Shown: positions 1-6,167, counted from the stretch's first letter. The stretch is DNA of 8,286 bases from Patulibacter sp. (GCA_023268575.1 JALRCL010000787.1:1-8286), one strand, 5' to 3'. Translations and numbers: made by a program. The notes: generated by a model not told the origin, from the letters alone.

Positions 1-1253
1 CCCCCGAGCACGAGATGGACGAACCCGCCGCGGACGTCGACGTTCTCCGTGCCGCTGCGCCGGACCACGCGCGGTCGCAGGGTCGCACTGGCGGGCTCGG
101 CGGCGCCGAGGACGTGCGAGCGCTCGTAGTCGTGGTCGTGCCCGCTGAGCACGAGGTCGACGTCGTGCGCGGCCAGCAGGTCGAGCACGCCCCGCCGGAT
201 GCCGAGGTCGCCGCCGTTCTGGTCGGCGGCCGAGACGACCGGATGGTGGATGAGGACGACGACCCAGTCGATGCCCGGGGTGCGGCGCGCCTCGCGCAGC
301 TGGTGCTCGAGCCAGGAGCGCTGCTCGCCACCCGAGTAGCCGTGCAGGTACTGGTCGCCGCCGAGTTGGTAGGCCCAGTCCTCGGCGTTCAGCGCCACGA
401 ACCGCACCGATCCGGCGGTGAACGCGTACCAGTGCCCGATCTGGCGCCGGCTGCCGTTCCCCGGCAGCCGGAAGCGCCCCTCGTAGGCCCGGAGGCCGAC
501 CGGCCCCATCCCCGCCTCGATCTCGTGGTTGCCGATGATCGGCATCCACGGCCGGGACCGCGCCGAGCGCGCGTTGTTGGCGAGGAACCGCTCCCACGCG
601 GGGCCGCGCGTGCCGGGGAGCGGGTTGATGTTCGCGTACGACAGGTCGCCGAGGTGCAGGTGCATGAGCGGATCGCGCGCCTCGACCTGGTCGACGATCC
701 GCGCGCCCTCGGCGGCGCTCATGAAGTCCTGCGGGTCGCCCGTGCCCTGGTCGCCGAACGCCGTGAAGCGGAACGGGGCGCGGCCGGCCGGCGCGGTGCG
801 GAAGGTCCCGCCGCCGGTCATCCCGTCGCCGAGCACCTGGTACGCGTAGGCCCGATCGGGCTGCAGGCCGTCGATCCGCGCGTGGTGCAGGACCTGCTCG
901 GTCCCGACGGCGATCCCGAGCAGCCGCGGGTCGCGATCCAGGACGCCGACCGTCTCGACGTCGCGCAGCTCGGCCTGGTCGGTCGCGCCCAGCGGGCCCC
1001 AGCGCACGCGCGGCCGGCGGGTCCCGGGCGGCGCGGTCCACGAGACGACCATCTGGCTCGTCGGGTCGCCCCCGAACGTCAGGTGAACCTCCGTGGGCCG
1101 GCGGGGCGCCGCGGCGGCCCGGCTCGCCGCCAGGCCGAGGATGCCCGGACCGGCGGCGAGGGCGGCCGCCGCGCCGGTGCCGCGGCGCAGCAGGTCCCGT
1201 CGGGTCGGCGAGCGCGTCACCGCACGCACCGTACGCTCGCCGTGCCCGATCAT
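1..1253 (-). CDS. Tat-exported purple acid phosphatase-like metallophosphoesterase (3' end cut by the window)
   Basis: A probable secreted phosphatase that hydrolyses phosphoester bonds outside the membrane with a two-metal centre. At least 417 residues are visible; the C-terminus lies beyond the left edge. The N-terminus has a twin-arginine signal (TRRDLLR, residues 17-23), then an Ala/Leu-rich stretch to about residue 47. Residues about 54-155 resemble the fibronectin-like N-terminal domain of purple acid phosphatases (SQMVVSWTAP). The metallophosphoesterase motifs follow in family order: GDQG (D168), GDLSY (D203, Y206), GNHE (N242, H243), LIHHP (H336/H337) and GHDHDYER (H372, H374). The last visible residues (FVHLVLG) fit the strand near the end of this domain. 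The start is ATG 1253; in-frame GTG codons at residues 9 and 12 would also keep the Tat motif. I see no clear Shine-Dalgarno sequence, and a TACAGT element 9 nt upstream (1268-1263) could give a leaderless transcript. The family is firm; the natural substrate is unknown. Confidence 0.9.
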   Translation of the reverse strand, partial: MIGHGERTVRAVTRSPTRRDLLRRGTGAAAALAAGPGILGLAASRAAAAPRRPTEVHLTFGGDPTSQMVVSWTAPPGTRRPRVRWGPLGATDQAELRDVETVGVLDRDPRLLGIAVGTEQVLHHARIDGLQPDRAYAYQVLGDGMTGGGTFRTAPAGRAPFRFTAFGDQGTGDPQDFMSAAEGARIVDQVEARDPLMHLHLGDLSYANINPLPGTRGPAWERFLANNARSARSRPWMPIIGNHEIEAGMGPVGLRAYEGRFRLPGNGSRRQIGHWYAFTAGSVRFVALNAEDWAYQLGGDQYLHGYSGGEQRSWLEHQLREARRTPGIDWVVVLIHHPVVSAADQNGGDLGIRRGVLDLLAAHDVDLVLSGHDHDYERSHVLGAAEPASATLRPRVVRRSGTENVDVRGGFVHLVLG

Positions 1254-1271
1254 GGTTACGCGACTGTAACC
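1254..1271. promoter_or_regulatory. Perfect inverted repeat GGTTAC-N6-GTAACC abutting the phosphatase start
   Basis: Six-base arms (1254-1259 and 1266-1271) are exact reverse complements around a 6-bp spacer. The site touches the phosphatase ATG and overlaps its candidate -10 (TACAGT, minus strand 1268-1263). A dimeric repressor bound here would block initiation of the phosphatase. The divergent membrane-protein gene starts about 75 bp away. The symmetry is seen directly; the operator role is inferred. Confidence 0.4.
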
Positions 1272-1345
1272 GGTTCGGTGGGCGCCGTCGAGGCGCCGGG
1301 AGTCCACGGATGCGCGAGCGCGCCGGAACGGGTTGAATCGCGTGC

Positions 1346-1762
1346 ATGACCGGCGACGTCTCGATCGCGCTCTCGTTCACGTGGCTCGGCGCGGTGCTGG
1401 CGATCTCGTTCCTCGAGGCGCCGCTGAAGTTCCGCGCACCCGGCGTGACGCGCCCGATCGGCCTGGGGATCGGCCGGATCGTGTTCCGCGCGATGCACGG
1501 CGTCCAGATCCTGCTCGCCGCGGCGCTCCTGCTGCTCGGGGTCCTCGGCGACCGGGACGGTGGCGCCTGGCTGCTGCTGACGCTCGCGGTCGTCATGCTC
1601 GCGGCGCAGGTCGCGCTCTTCGAGCTGCGGATGGACCGCCGCGCCGTGCGGATCGTCGCCGGCGAGGAGCTGGCGCCGAGCCCGCTGCACCTCGTGTACA
1701 TCGGCCTGGAGCTCGCGAAGGTCGTGGCCCTCGTCGGGCTCGGGACCGCGCTGCTCGGCTGA
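1346..1762 (+). CDS. Small four-helix integral membrane protein, function unknown
   Basis: 138 residues and strongly hydrophobic, with four probable membrane helices at about residues 5-23, 42-67, 73-92 and 114-137. The loop between helices 1 and 2 carries a motif-like stretch, FLEAPLKFRAPGV (22-34), followed by GLGIGRIVFRA. I recall this kind of sequence from unnamed small membrane proteins but cannot name a family. Helix 3 leads into ELRMDRRAVRIVAGEEL, a charged loop likely to face the cytoplasm. There is no signal peptide and no catalytic motif. The start is ATG 1346. No Shine-Dalgarno is visible, and TTGAAT at 1333-1338 sits 7 nt upstream as a weak -10, so the message may be leaderless. 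The gene is divergent from the phosphatase (92 bp between starts) and convergent with tRNA-Glu. The opposite strand is also open here, but that reading is Arg/Glu/Asp-rich and looks like a GC shadow. Confidence 0.8.
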   Translation: MTGDVSIALSFTWLGAVLAISFLEAPLKFRAPGVTRPIGLGIGRIVFRAMHGVQILLAAALLLLGVLGDRDGGAWLLLTLAVVMLAAQVALFELRMDRRAVRIVAGEELAPSPLHLVYIGLELAKVVALVGLGTALLG

Positions 1763-1781
1763 CGCCGGGACGGCCGATGCG

Positions 1782-1795
1782 GGGCCGGCCGGCCC
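1782..1795. terminator. GC palindrome between convergent genes, possible terminator
   Basis: A perfect 14-bp palindrome (GGGCCGGCCGGCCC) lies in the 39-bp gap between the end of the membrane-protein gene and the 3' end of tRNA-Glu on the other strand. Its position suits two-way termination, but there is no loop and no T-tract, so it could be chance in such GC-rich DNA. Confidence 0.3.
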
Positions 1796-1801
1796 GTCGA
1801 G

Positions 1802-1873
1802 TACCCCCAAGGGGAATCGAACCCCTGCTACCAGCGTGAAAGGCTGACGTGCTAACCGCTACACCATGGGGGC
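1802..1873 (-). tRNA. tRNA-Glu (anticodon UUC)
   Basis: 72 nt folding as a full cloverleaf. The acceptor stem is GCCCCCA/TGGGGGT with a terminal G-U pair and discriminator A. The D-arm is GTGT...GCAC with GG in the loop. The anticodon stem TCAGC/GCTGG has one G-U pair and encloses loop CTTTCAC, giving anticodon TTC. The T-arm is AGGGG-TTCGATT-CCCCT. CCA is not encoded (CTC follows the discriminator). A TACACT -10 element lies 11 nt upstream of the mature 5' end. The sequence resembles actinobacterial tRNA-Glu. Confidence 0.96.
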
Positions 1874-1883
1874 GGGTCCTCCG

Positions 1884-1889
1884 AGTGTA
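1884..1889 (-). promoter_or_regulatory. -10 element (TACACT) of tRNA-Glu
   Basis: TACACT on the minus strand matches TAnnnT and lies 10 nt before the mature tRNA 5' end at 1873, leaving only a few nucleotides of 5' leader. No convincing TTGACA-like -35 is seen at 17 bp spacing. Confidence 0.5.
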
Positions 1890-2010
1890 GGCCGTCGCCG
1901 CCCCCGACCCGGCCCTGGCCGATGCGCGAGCGGCGGCGCGCCGGGGCGGCCACCGACCGGGCGCGCCCCCGACGCCGCTCCGGGCGGCCGGCCACCCGCG
2001 GCTCCCCGGG

Positions 2011-2268
2011 TCAGTCCTCGACGTCCTCGGTGTCGGGCTCGCCGTACTCGGCGCCGCTCTCGTCGCTCTCGACCTCGTCCCACGAGTCCCGGACGATCGG
2101 CTGCGTCGAGTGCTGGTCGCCGTGGCTCGCGTGCTCGATGAGGTCCCGCTCGGCGAGCTCGAAGCCTTCGGACTCGCCCTCGCCGGCCTCCTCGAGCGGC
2201 GCGTTCTCCTGGCGGCGGCGCTCGGCGAGGTCCACGTCGTAGTCGTCGGGACGGTCGGGGGTGCTCAT
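2011..2268 (-). CDS. Small, highly acidic, probably disordered protein of unknown function
   Basis: 85 residues with 13 Asp and 17 Glu against six Arg and no Lys, so about 35% acidic. There is no signal peptide, membrane helix or cysteine. The ends (MSTPDRPDDYDVD; GEPDTEDVED) look disordered. The middle has a more ordered, motif-like part, GEGESEGFELAERDLIEHAS (29-48), continuing HGDQH, which could form a short helix with three His nearby. I have a vague recollection of similar short actinobacterial proteins but no name or function. I chose ATG 2268; an in-frame ATG 33 nt upstream adds an unrelated RART-rich piece that overlaps promoter sequence. A TACTCG hexamer 6 nt upstream of the ATG could act as a leaderless -10. 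The gene is divergent from the metallophosphoesterase gene (89 bp between starts). Confidence 0.7.
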   Translation of the reverse strand: MSTPDRPDDYDVDLAERRRQENAPLEEAGEGESEGFELAERDLIEHASHGDQHSTQPIVRDSWDEVESDESGAEYGEPDTEDVED

Positions 2269-2345
2269 GCCCGGCGAGTACCCGGTCCGCGCGCGGGGCA
2301 CGCGACGTCGAAGGGCCGCCGCTGGGGCGACCGCGTGCGCGGCGG

Positions 2346-2351
2346 TAGCGT
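2346..2351 (+). promoter_or_regulatory. -10 element (TAGCGT) of the metallophosphoesterase gene, leaderless spacing
   Basis: TAGCGT is followed by six bases and then the ATG at 2358, so transcription would start at or beside the start codon. The same hexamer, preceded by GG, occurs at 6239 before the AIM24 gene. No -35 is apparent. Confidence 0.45.
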
Positions 2352-2357
2352 CGGCCC

Positions 2358-3092
2358 ATGCGGATCGCCGTCCTCGCCGACGTGCACGGGAACCTCGCGG
2401 CGCTCGACGCCGTGCTCGCGCACGCGGCCGGGCGCCGCGTCGACCGGCTCGTCGACCTCGGAGACGTGGCGTCGGGCCCGCTGTGGCCCGCGCAGACGAT
2501 CGACCGCGTCCGCGCGCTCGGCCACGAGGTCGTGCGCGGCAACCACGACCGACAGCTGCTCGGGGAGCCCGCGACGATGGGCGACACCGACCGCCGGGCG
2601 CACGCCGCGCTGGACGACGACCACCGACGGTGGCTCAGCCGCCTGCCGACCGCCGTCGAGCTCCCCGGTGGCGTGCTCGCCGTGCACGGCACGCCGACCG
2701 ACGACCGCGCGTACCTGCTGGAGACGGTCGCGCCGAGCGGGGCACGGGCCGCGACCGACGAGGAGCTCGTCTCGCGGCTCGGTGACGCGGCCGGGCGACC
2801 GCTCGTGCTGTGCGGCCACAGCCACCTCGCGCGCGCGGTCCGCACCTCCACGGGCTGTCTCGTCGTGAACCCGGGCAGCGTCGGCTGGCCCGCGTACGAC
2901 GACGACGCGCCGTTCCCGCACGCGATGGAGGCCGGCAGCCCCCACGCGCGCTACGCCATCGTCGACGACGGTCCTGCGCAGTGGTCGGTCGAGCACCACG
3001 CCGTGGCCTACGACTGGGACGCCGCGGCGGCACGCGCCGCGGCGGCGGGCCGGGCCGACATCGCCCGGCAGCTGCGCACCGGCCGCGCGTGA
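2358..3092 (+). CDS. Cytoplasmic metallophosphoesterase of the YfcE/MJ0936 type
   Basis: A 244-residue calcineurin-like phosphoesterase, the usual length for this family, which hydrolyses phosphodiesters or phosphomonoesters with a two-metal centre. The motifs are complete and in order: ADVHGN (D8, H10), DLGDVASGP (D36), GNHD (N62, H63), VHGTP (H110), CGHSH (H154, H156) and the NPGSVG turn (N171-G176). There is no signal peptide or membrane helix, so it acts in the cytoplasm, unlike the exported phosphatase at the left edge. Residues 205-244 form an Ala-rich helical tail. ATG 2358 is fixed by the MRIAVLADVHGN beginning typical of the family. No Shine-Dalgarno is seen. tRNA-Lys lies downstream behind its own promoter. 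The in vivo substrate cannot be read from the sequence. Confidence 0.92.
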   Translation: MRIAVLADVHGNLAALDAVLAHAAGRRVDRLVDLGDVASGPLWPAQTIDRVRALGHEVVRGNHDRQLLGEPATMGDTDRRAHAALDDDHRRWLSRLPTAVELPGGVLAVHGTPTDDRAYLLETVAPSGARAATDEELVSRLGDAAGRPLVLCGHSHLARAVRTSTGCLVVNPGSVGWPAYDDDAPFPHAMEAGSPHARYAIVDDGPAQWSVEHHAVAYDWDAAAARAAAAGRADIARQLRTGRA

Positions 3093-3119
3093 GGGCCATG
3101 CGACCCGCGCCCCGCGCGA

Positions 3120-3163
3120 CGTGCCCCGGGAGCCGCCGCACGACGGGTCGGCGGCCCGGCACG
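3120..3163 (+). terminator. Two-part GC hairpin after the metallophosphoesterase gene
   Basis: CGTGCC/GGCACG (3120-3125 with 3158-3163) and, inside it, GCCGCC/GGCGGC (3132-3137 with 3150-3155) form a stem with an internal loop and a 12-nt apical loop. It starts 27 nt after the stop codon and ends just before the tRNA-Lys -10 element. There is no T-tract, so termination would be of the GC-hairpin type; this is inference. Confidence 0.35.
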
Positions 3164-3168
3164 CGACG

Positions 3169-3174
3169 TAGACT
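3169..3174 (+). promoter_or_regulatory. -10 element (TAGACT) of tRNA-Lys
   Basis: TAGACT lies 32 nt upstream of the mature tRNA 5' end, which would give a leader of about 25 nt for RNase P to remove. It resembles the TAGCGT and TACACT elements elsewhere in the window. No -35 match is clear. Confidence 0.45.
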
Positions 3175-3206
3175 GCGCCCCCTCGCGGCCCCGTCCGCCG
3201 CAGCTC

Positions 3207-3279
3207 GCCCCCGTGGCGTAACGGTCAACGCACGCGCCTTTTAAGCGCTGAGATGGAGGTTCGAATCCTCCCGGGGGCA
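3207..3279 (+). tRNA. tRNA-Lys (anticodon UUU)
   Basis: 73 nt forming a cloverleaf. The acceptor stem GCCCCCG/CGGGGGC is perfectly paired, with discriminator A. The D-arm is GCGT...ACGC with GG in the loop. The anticodon stem CGCGC/GCGCT encloses loop CTTTTAA, giving anticodon TTT. The T-arm is GGAGG-TTCGAAT-CCTCC. The outermost anticodon-stem pair is a C-T mismatch. CCA is not encoded (TGG follows). Confidence 0.95.
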
Positions 3280-3282
3280 TGG

Positions 3283-3309
3283 GTCCCGGCGGCCACGGGC
3301 CGCCGGGAC
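3283..3309. terminator. Perfect 12-bp hairpin between convergent tRNA-Lys and the sortase-fusion gene
   Basis: GTCCCGGCGGCC (3283-3294), a 3-nt loop (ACG) and its exact reverse complement (3298-3309) form a very stable stem. It lies 3 nt after the tRNA and 2 nt after the stop codon of the opposing gene, so it can serve as a terminator in both directions. There is no T-tract on either side, as is common in very GC-rich actinobacteria. Confidence 0.65.
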
Positions 3310-3311
3310 GC

Positions 3312-6053
3312 TCACCGCGGCACGGCCGTGACGATGACGTTGTCCCGGTAGTGCCCGTTCGAGAACGGTCCTCCGCACGTGACGAGCACGAGCCGCGCGC
3401 TGCCCTCCCGGCTGAAGATGCTCGACGGCAGCCGGTCCTTGCGCACGCGCTGGATCCGCGTGACGCGGTAGCGGCGCGTGCGGCCGTCCGCGGTGCGCAG
3501 CTCGACCGCGTCGCCCCGGCGCGCGCGGGTCAGGGGGAAGAACGCCCCCGCCCCACGGCGGGCGCTGTCGACGTGGCCGGAGATGAGCGTCGCCCCGGTC
3601 CGCGCACCGGGCGCGGCACCGTCCTGCCACCAGCCGGCCGAGCGGATGTCGTTCGGCACGTGGAGGTTCTCGAAGTCCGCGTCGATCCGGACCGGGTTGA
3701 GCGTCGCGCGCACCCCGAGGCGGGCGAGCCGGACCGAGGTCGGGCGCGAGCCGCCGGCCGCGGGCTTCGTCGCGTCGACCTCGACGGGCTGACGCGGCTC
3801 GCCGCCGGTCGGGATCAGCGGCTGCGCCAGCGACGTCTCGGCCTCCTCGGCGCACGCGGTCTCGGTGCCGGCGTTCACCGTCGAGCCCGCGATCCGCTCG
3901 CGGTAGGTGTAGAAGCCGGCCTTCGCCAGCCGCACCGCCGGCGTCACGTAGTCGCCGTCGCCCTTGATGTCGACCTTGCCCTTCCAGTACGGGGTCCCCG
4001 TGCAGCGGATCGCGTCCCGCGTGCGGAACGGCCCGAACAGCTCGACGTCGACCGCGGCGGGCGTCTCGCCGAGACCGGTGACCTTCAGCCGGTCGAAGAT
4101 CGTCGTGCCCGGACGGACCACGCGGCTGGAGACGACCGTGCGGACCTTCGGCGCGGCGCGCGCGATCGTCGTCTCGGCCTCGTCGCCGCACGGCGTCTCG
4201 ACGCCGTCGAACGCCTCGGTCGGCAGGATCCGCTCGCGGTACGTGTAGTAGCCGGCCTGCTTCAGCTGGACCTTGTCGGTGACGTACGTGCCGTCGCCCT
4301 CGGCCGTGAAGGAGCCCTTCCAGTACGGCGTGCCCTGGCAGGTCATCGCCTCCTTCGAGGGGTACGGGCCCCAGAGCTCGGCCTCGACCGGCGCGCGGAG
4401 CTTGCCCAGGCCGGTCACCACGACGCTGTCGGTCACCTCGGCGCCGACGGCGGTCTGCTGCTGCGAGATCTGCGTGCGGATCGCCGGGGTACCGCGCACG
4501 ACGGTCGTCTCGACCGCCTCGCCGCACGGGTGCGCGGCCGCGCGAACGAACCCGGAGGCGGCGATCGACTCGCGGTAGGTGTAGTAGCCCGGCGTCGTGA
4601 CGGTCACCGGATCGGTGACGAACTCGCCGTCGCCGGTCACGGGATAGCTGCCCTGCCAGAACGGGGCGACGTCGCAGCTCATCGCGTCGCGCGCCGGGAA
4701 CGGCCCGTAGAGCGCAGCGCCGACGGTCGCCGGCTGCCCCTGCAGGCCGCTCACCCAGACGCGGTCGGTGAGCATCGCGCCCGGCTGCGAGGACTGCTCG
4801 CTGATCTGCGTGCGGACCGCGGGCTGGACCTCGACGACGAACCGCTCCTCCGGCTCGGCGCAGGGGGTGGTCGTGCCGACGACCTGCGGCGAGCCCTCGA
4901 CGGTGACCTGGTAGCCGTACCACCCGGGTGCGGTGGGGGTGACGGGCGGCGCCTGGGACGCGCCCGGGCCGGTCTCGTAGGTCACCTCGGCGGCCGGCGG
5001 GCCGTCGCAGCGGATCGCGTCGCCGCTGGCCGCCGGTCCGTACGCACGGACCGTGACGCGCCCGCGCCAGCTCGCCGGCGGGCCGGTGATCGTGATCGCG
5101 TCGCGGTTGGCCTCCCCAAGCAGCTGGGACTTCGGCGTCGCCGAGGTCGTGACGACCGCGCGGGCCGGCTCGACGCGCGTCGTGGCCTGGGCACCGACCG
5201 TCGTGCGCGCCGCCACGACGAGCCGCTGGGCGTTGCGGACCGCCGCGCCGCGCGTGGGCACGTAGAGGTCGGGCGCCGGCGCGGCGAGCTGGCCGGTCTC
5301 GACGCGCAGACGGACGCCGTCGGCGACGTCGGCCGCGGTGCCGGTGATGCGCGCCTCGCCCTTGCCGTTCGTGCGCACCGTCTTCGGCAGGCCGTCGGCG
5401 CCGGTCGAGCCGTCGAGGCGCAGCGTGACGTTCGGGATCGCCACCCCGGTCGCCGAGCGCACCCGCGCGGTCGCCGTGATCCGCGTCCCGGCCGTCGCCC
5501 GCGCCGGCGCGTCGACCTGGACCCGGTACGGCCCCGCGTAGCGGCGCGCGTCGCGGGAGATGGCGGCGAACCGCGACTGCACGCCGACCGCCCGCGGGTC
5601 GACCTCGCCGGGCGCGCCGTCGCCCATCACGTCGTGGACGTAGAGCATGACCGCGGCCTGCGTGGCGCGGTCGCGGCGGTTGCCGTGGTTCGCCAGGACC
5701 CACGACATGCGGCGCAGCTCGGCGGCGGAGATCCGCTTGCCCTCCTTGCTGCGCAGGCCGTTCGTCGAGCGCTTCTCGTAGCCGAAGCGCGGCGAGGGGT
5801 ACCAGAACCGCAGATCGATGCACCACGACGGATCCTCGACGCCCGGGATCGCACCGCGGTAGCTGCCGAACCACCGGACGCCGTAGCGGTAGGTGCGGTA
5901 GGAGCCGAAGCCCGTCGTGCCACAGGCGTTACGACCCGCGCGCGAGCACGGATCGTTCTGGTTCGGCGGCTCGGCGGCCGACGCCGGGCTCGCGGCGAGC
6001 AGGAGCGCGGCGACGATCAGCGCGAGGAGGGAAGCAAGGGGGAACCGGCGCAT
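3312..6053 (-). CDS. Secreted multidomain surface protein: putative thioester domain, Ig-like domains and C-terminal class E/F-type sortase
   Basis: 913 residues. A signal peptide (RR, a hydrophobic core at 6-21, cleavage probably after ASA at 26) directs export. Residues about 30-170 contain WCID (C78) and TQAA (T131, Q132), a pair matching the Cys and Gln that form the internal thioester of TQXA-type adhesin domains. Residues about 175-265 look like a bacterial Ig-like domain. Four tandem repeats of about 112 residues follow (297-742), then a linker rich in Pro and Gly (743-773) and a sortase domain (about 774-913) with SGHVDS (H827), VTCGG (C893) and HYRDN (R903), the complete catalytic set. 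There is no C-terminal LPXTG signal or membrane anchor. Typical class E/F sortases are about 200-250 residues, so this is an unusual fusion. I chose ATG 6053 because it begins the signal peptide; the upstream open frame is low-complexity. No good Shine-Dalgarno is seen. The sortase call is firm, the thioester call moderate, and the biological role unknown. Confidence 0.9.
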   Translation of the reverse strand: MRRFPLASLLALIVAALLLAASPASAAEPPNQNDPCSRAGRNACGTTGFGSYRTYRYGVRWFGSYRGAIPGVEDPSWCIDLRFWYPSPRFGYEKRSTNGLRSKEGKRISAAELRRMSWVLANHGNRRDRATQAAVMLYVHDVMGDGAPGEVDPRAVGVQSRFAAISRDARRYAGPYRVQVDAPARATAGTRITATARVRSATGVAIPNVTLRLDGSTGADGLPKTVRTNGKGEARITGTAADVADGVRLRVETGQLAAPAPDLYVPTRGAAVRNAQRLVVAARTTVGAQATTRVEPARAVVTTSATPKSQLLGEANRDAITITGPPASWRGRVTVRAYGPAASGDAIRCDGPPAAEVTYETGPGASQAPPVTPTAPGWYGYQVTVEGSPQVVGTTTPCAEPEERFVVEVQPAVRTQISEQSSQPGAMLTDRVWVSGLQGQPATVGAALYGPFPARDAMSCDVAPFWQGSYPVTGDGEFVTDPVTVTTPGYYTYRESIAASGFVRAAAHPCGEAVETTVVRGTPAIRTQISQQQTAVGAEVTDSVVVTGLGKLRAPVEAELWGPYPSKEAMTCQGTPYWKGSFTAEGDGTYVTDKVQLKQAGYYTYRERILPTEAFDGVETPCGDEAETTIARAAPKVRTVVSSRVVRPGTTIFDRLKVTGLGETPAAVDVELFGPFRTRDAIRCTGTPYWKGKVDIKGDGDYVTPAVRLAKAGFYTYRERIAGSTVNAGTETACAEEAETSLAQPLIPTGGEPRQPVEVDATKPAAGGSRPTSVRLARLGVRATLNPVRIDADFENLHVPNDIRSAGWWQDGAAPGARTGATLISGHVDSARRGAGAFFPLTRARRGDAVELRTADGRTRRYRVTRIQRVRKDRLPSSIFSREGSARLVLVTCGGPFSNGHYRDNVIVTAVPR
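3822..5165 (-). repeat. Four tandem ~112-residue extracellular repeats, each with a cysteine pair
   Basis: Within the sortase-fusion protein, repeats span about residues 297-408, 409-520, 521-632 and 633-742. Each has the pattern GP...A..C, an aromatic region (PYWKG in two copies), GDG-YVT, an aromatic GYYTYRE-like strand, and a second Cys before an ET pair. Cysteines fall at 349/398, 460/510, 572/622 and 684/734, a period of 111-112 residues, so one disulfide per repeat is likely. The first copy is the most divergent: it lacks GDG and has WYGYQV in place of YYTYRE. The repeats probably act as a stalk holding the N-terminal domain away from the sortase. Confidence 0.85.
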
Positions 6054-6167
6054 CGCGGCGGGATGATGCCAGCCCGGACGGCGGCTACGGCGGCGTAGGC
6101 ACGGGCGCCGGGCCGCGGTCCCGGCGACGTCACGGTCCCCGGGTCGGTGGAGCGTGACCGGCCACGA

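Noticed and set aside
15..1349. A 444-codon open frame on the plus strand opposite the exported phosphatase
   Set aside because: The minus strand encodes an intact Tat signal and all metallophosphoesterase motifs. The plus-strand translation is compositionally biased and has no recognisable domain.
1256..1810. A 184-codon open frame on the minus strand opposite the small membrane protein
   Set aside because: Its translation is dominated by Arg, Glu, Asp and Gln, it overlaps the 3' end of tRNA-Glu, and the plus strand encodes four plausible membrane helices.
1802..1873. tRNA genes as integration sites for a mobile element
   Set aside because: Neither tRNA-Glu nor tRNA-Lys has a displaced duplicate of its 3' end in the window, and there is no integrase or phage gene nearby.
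3241..5874. An 877-codon open frame on the minus strand in another frame of the sortase-fusion gene
   Set aside because: Low-complexity Arg/Gly/Asp-rich translation and overlap with the tRNA-Lys gene mark it as a shadow.
3279..6098. A 939-codon open frame on the plus strand, antisense to the sortase-fusion gene
   Set aside because: Its translation is Arg/Ala/Asp/Gly-rich low complexity with no motif. Long antisense open frames are expected in very GC-rich coding DNA, and the minus strand carries a signal peptide, repeats and sortase residues.
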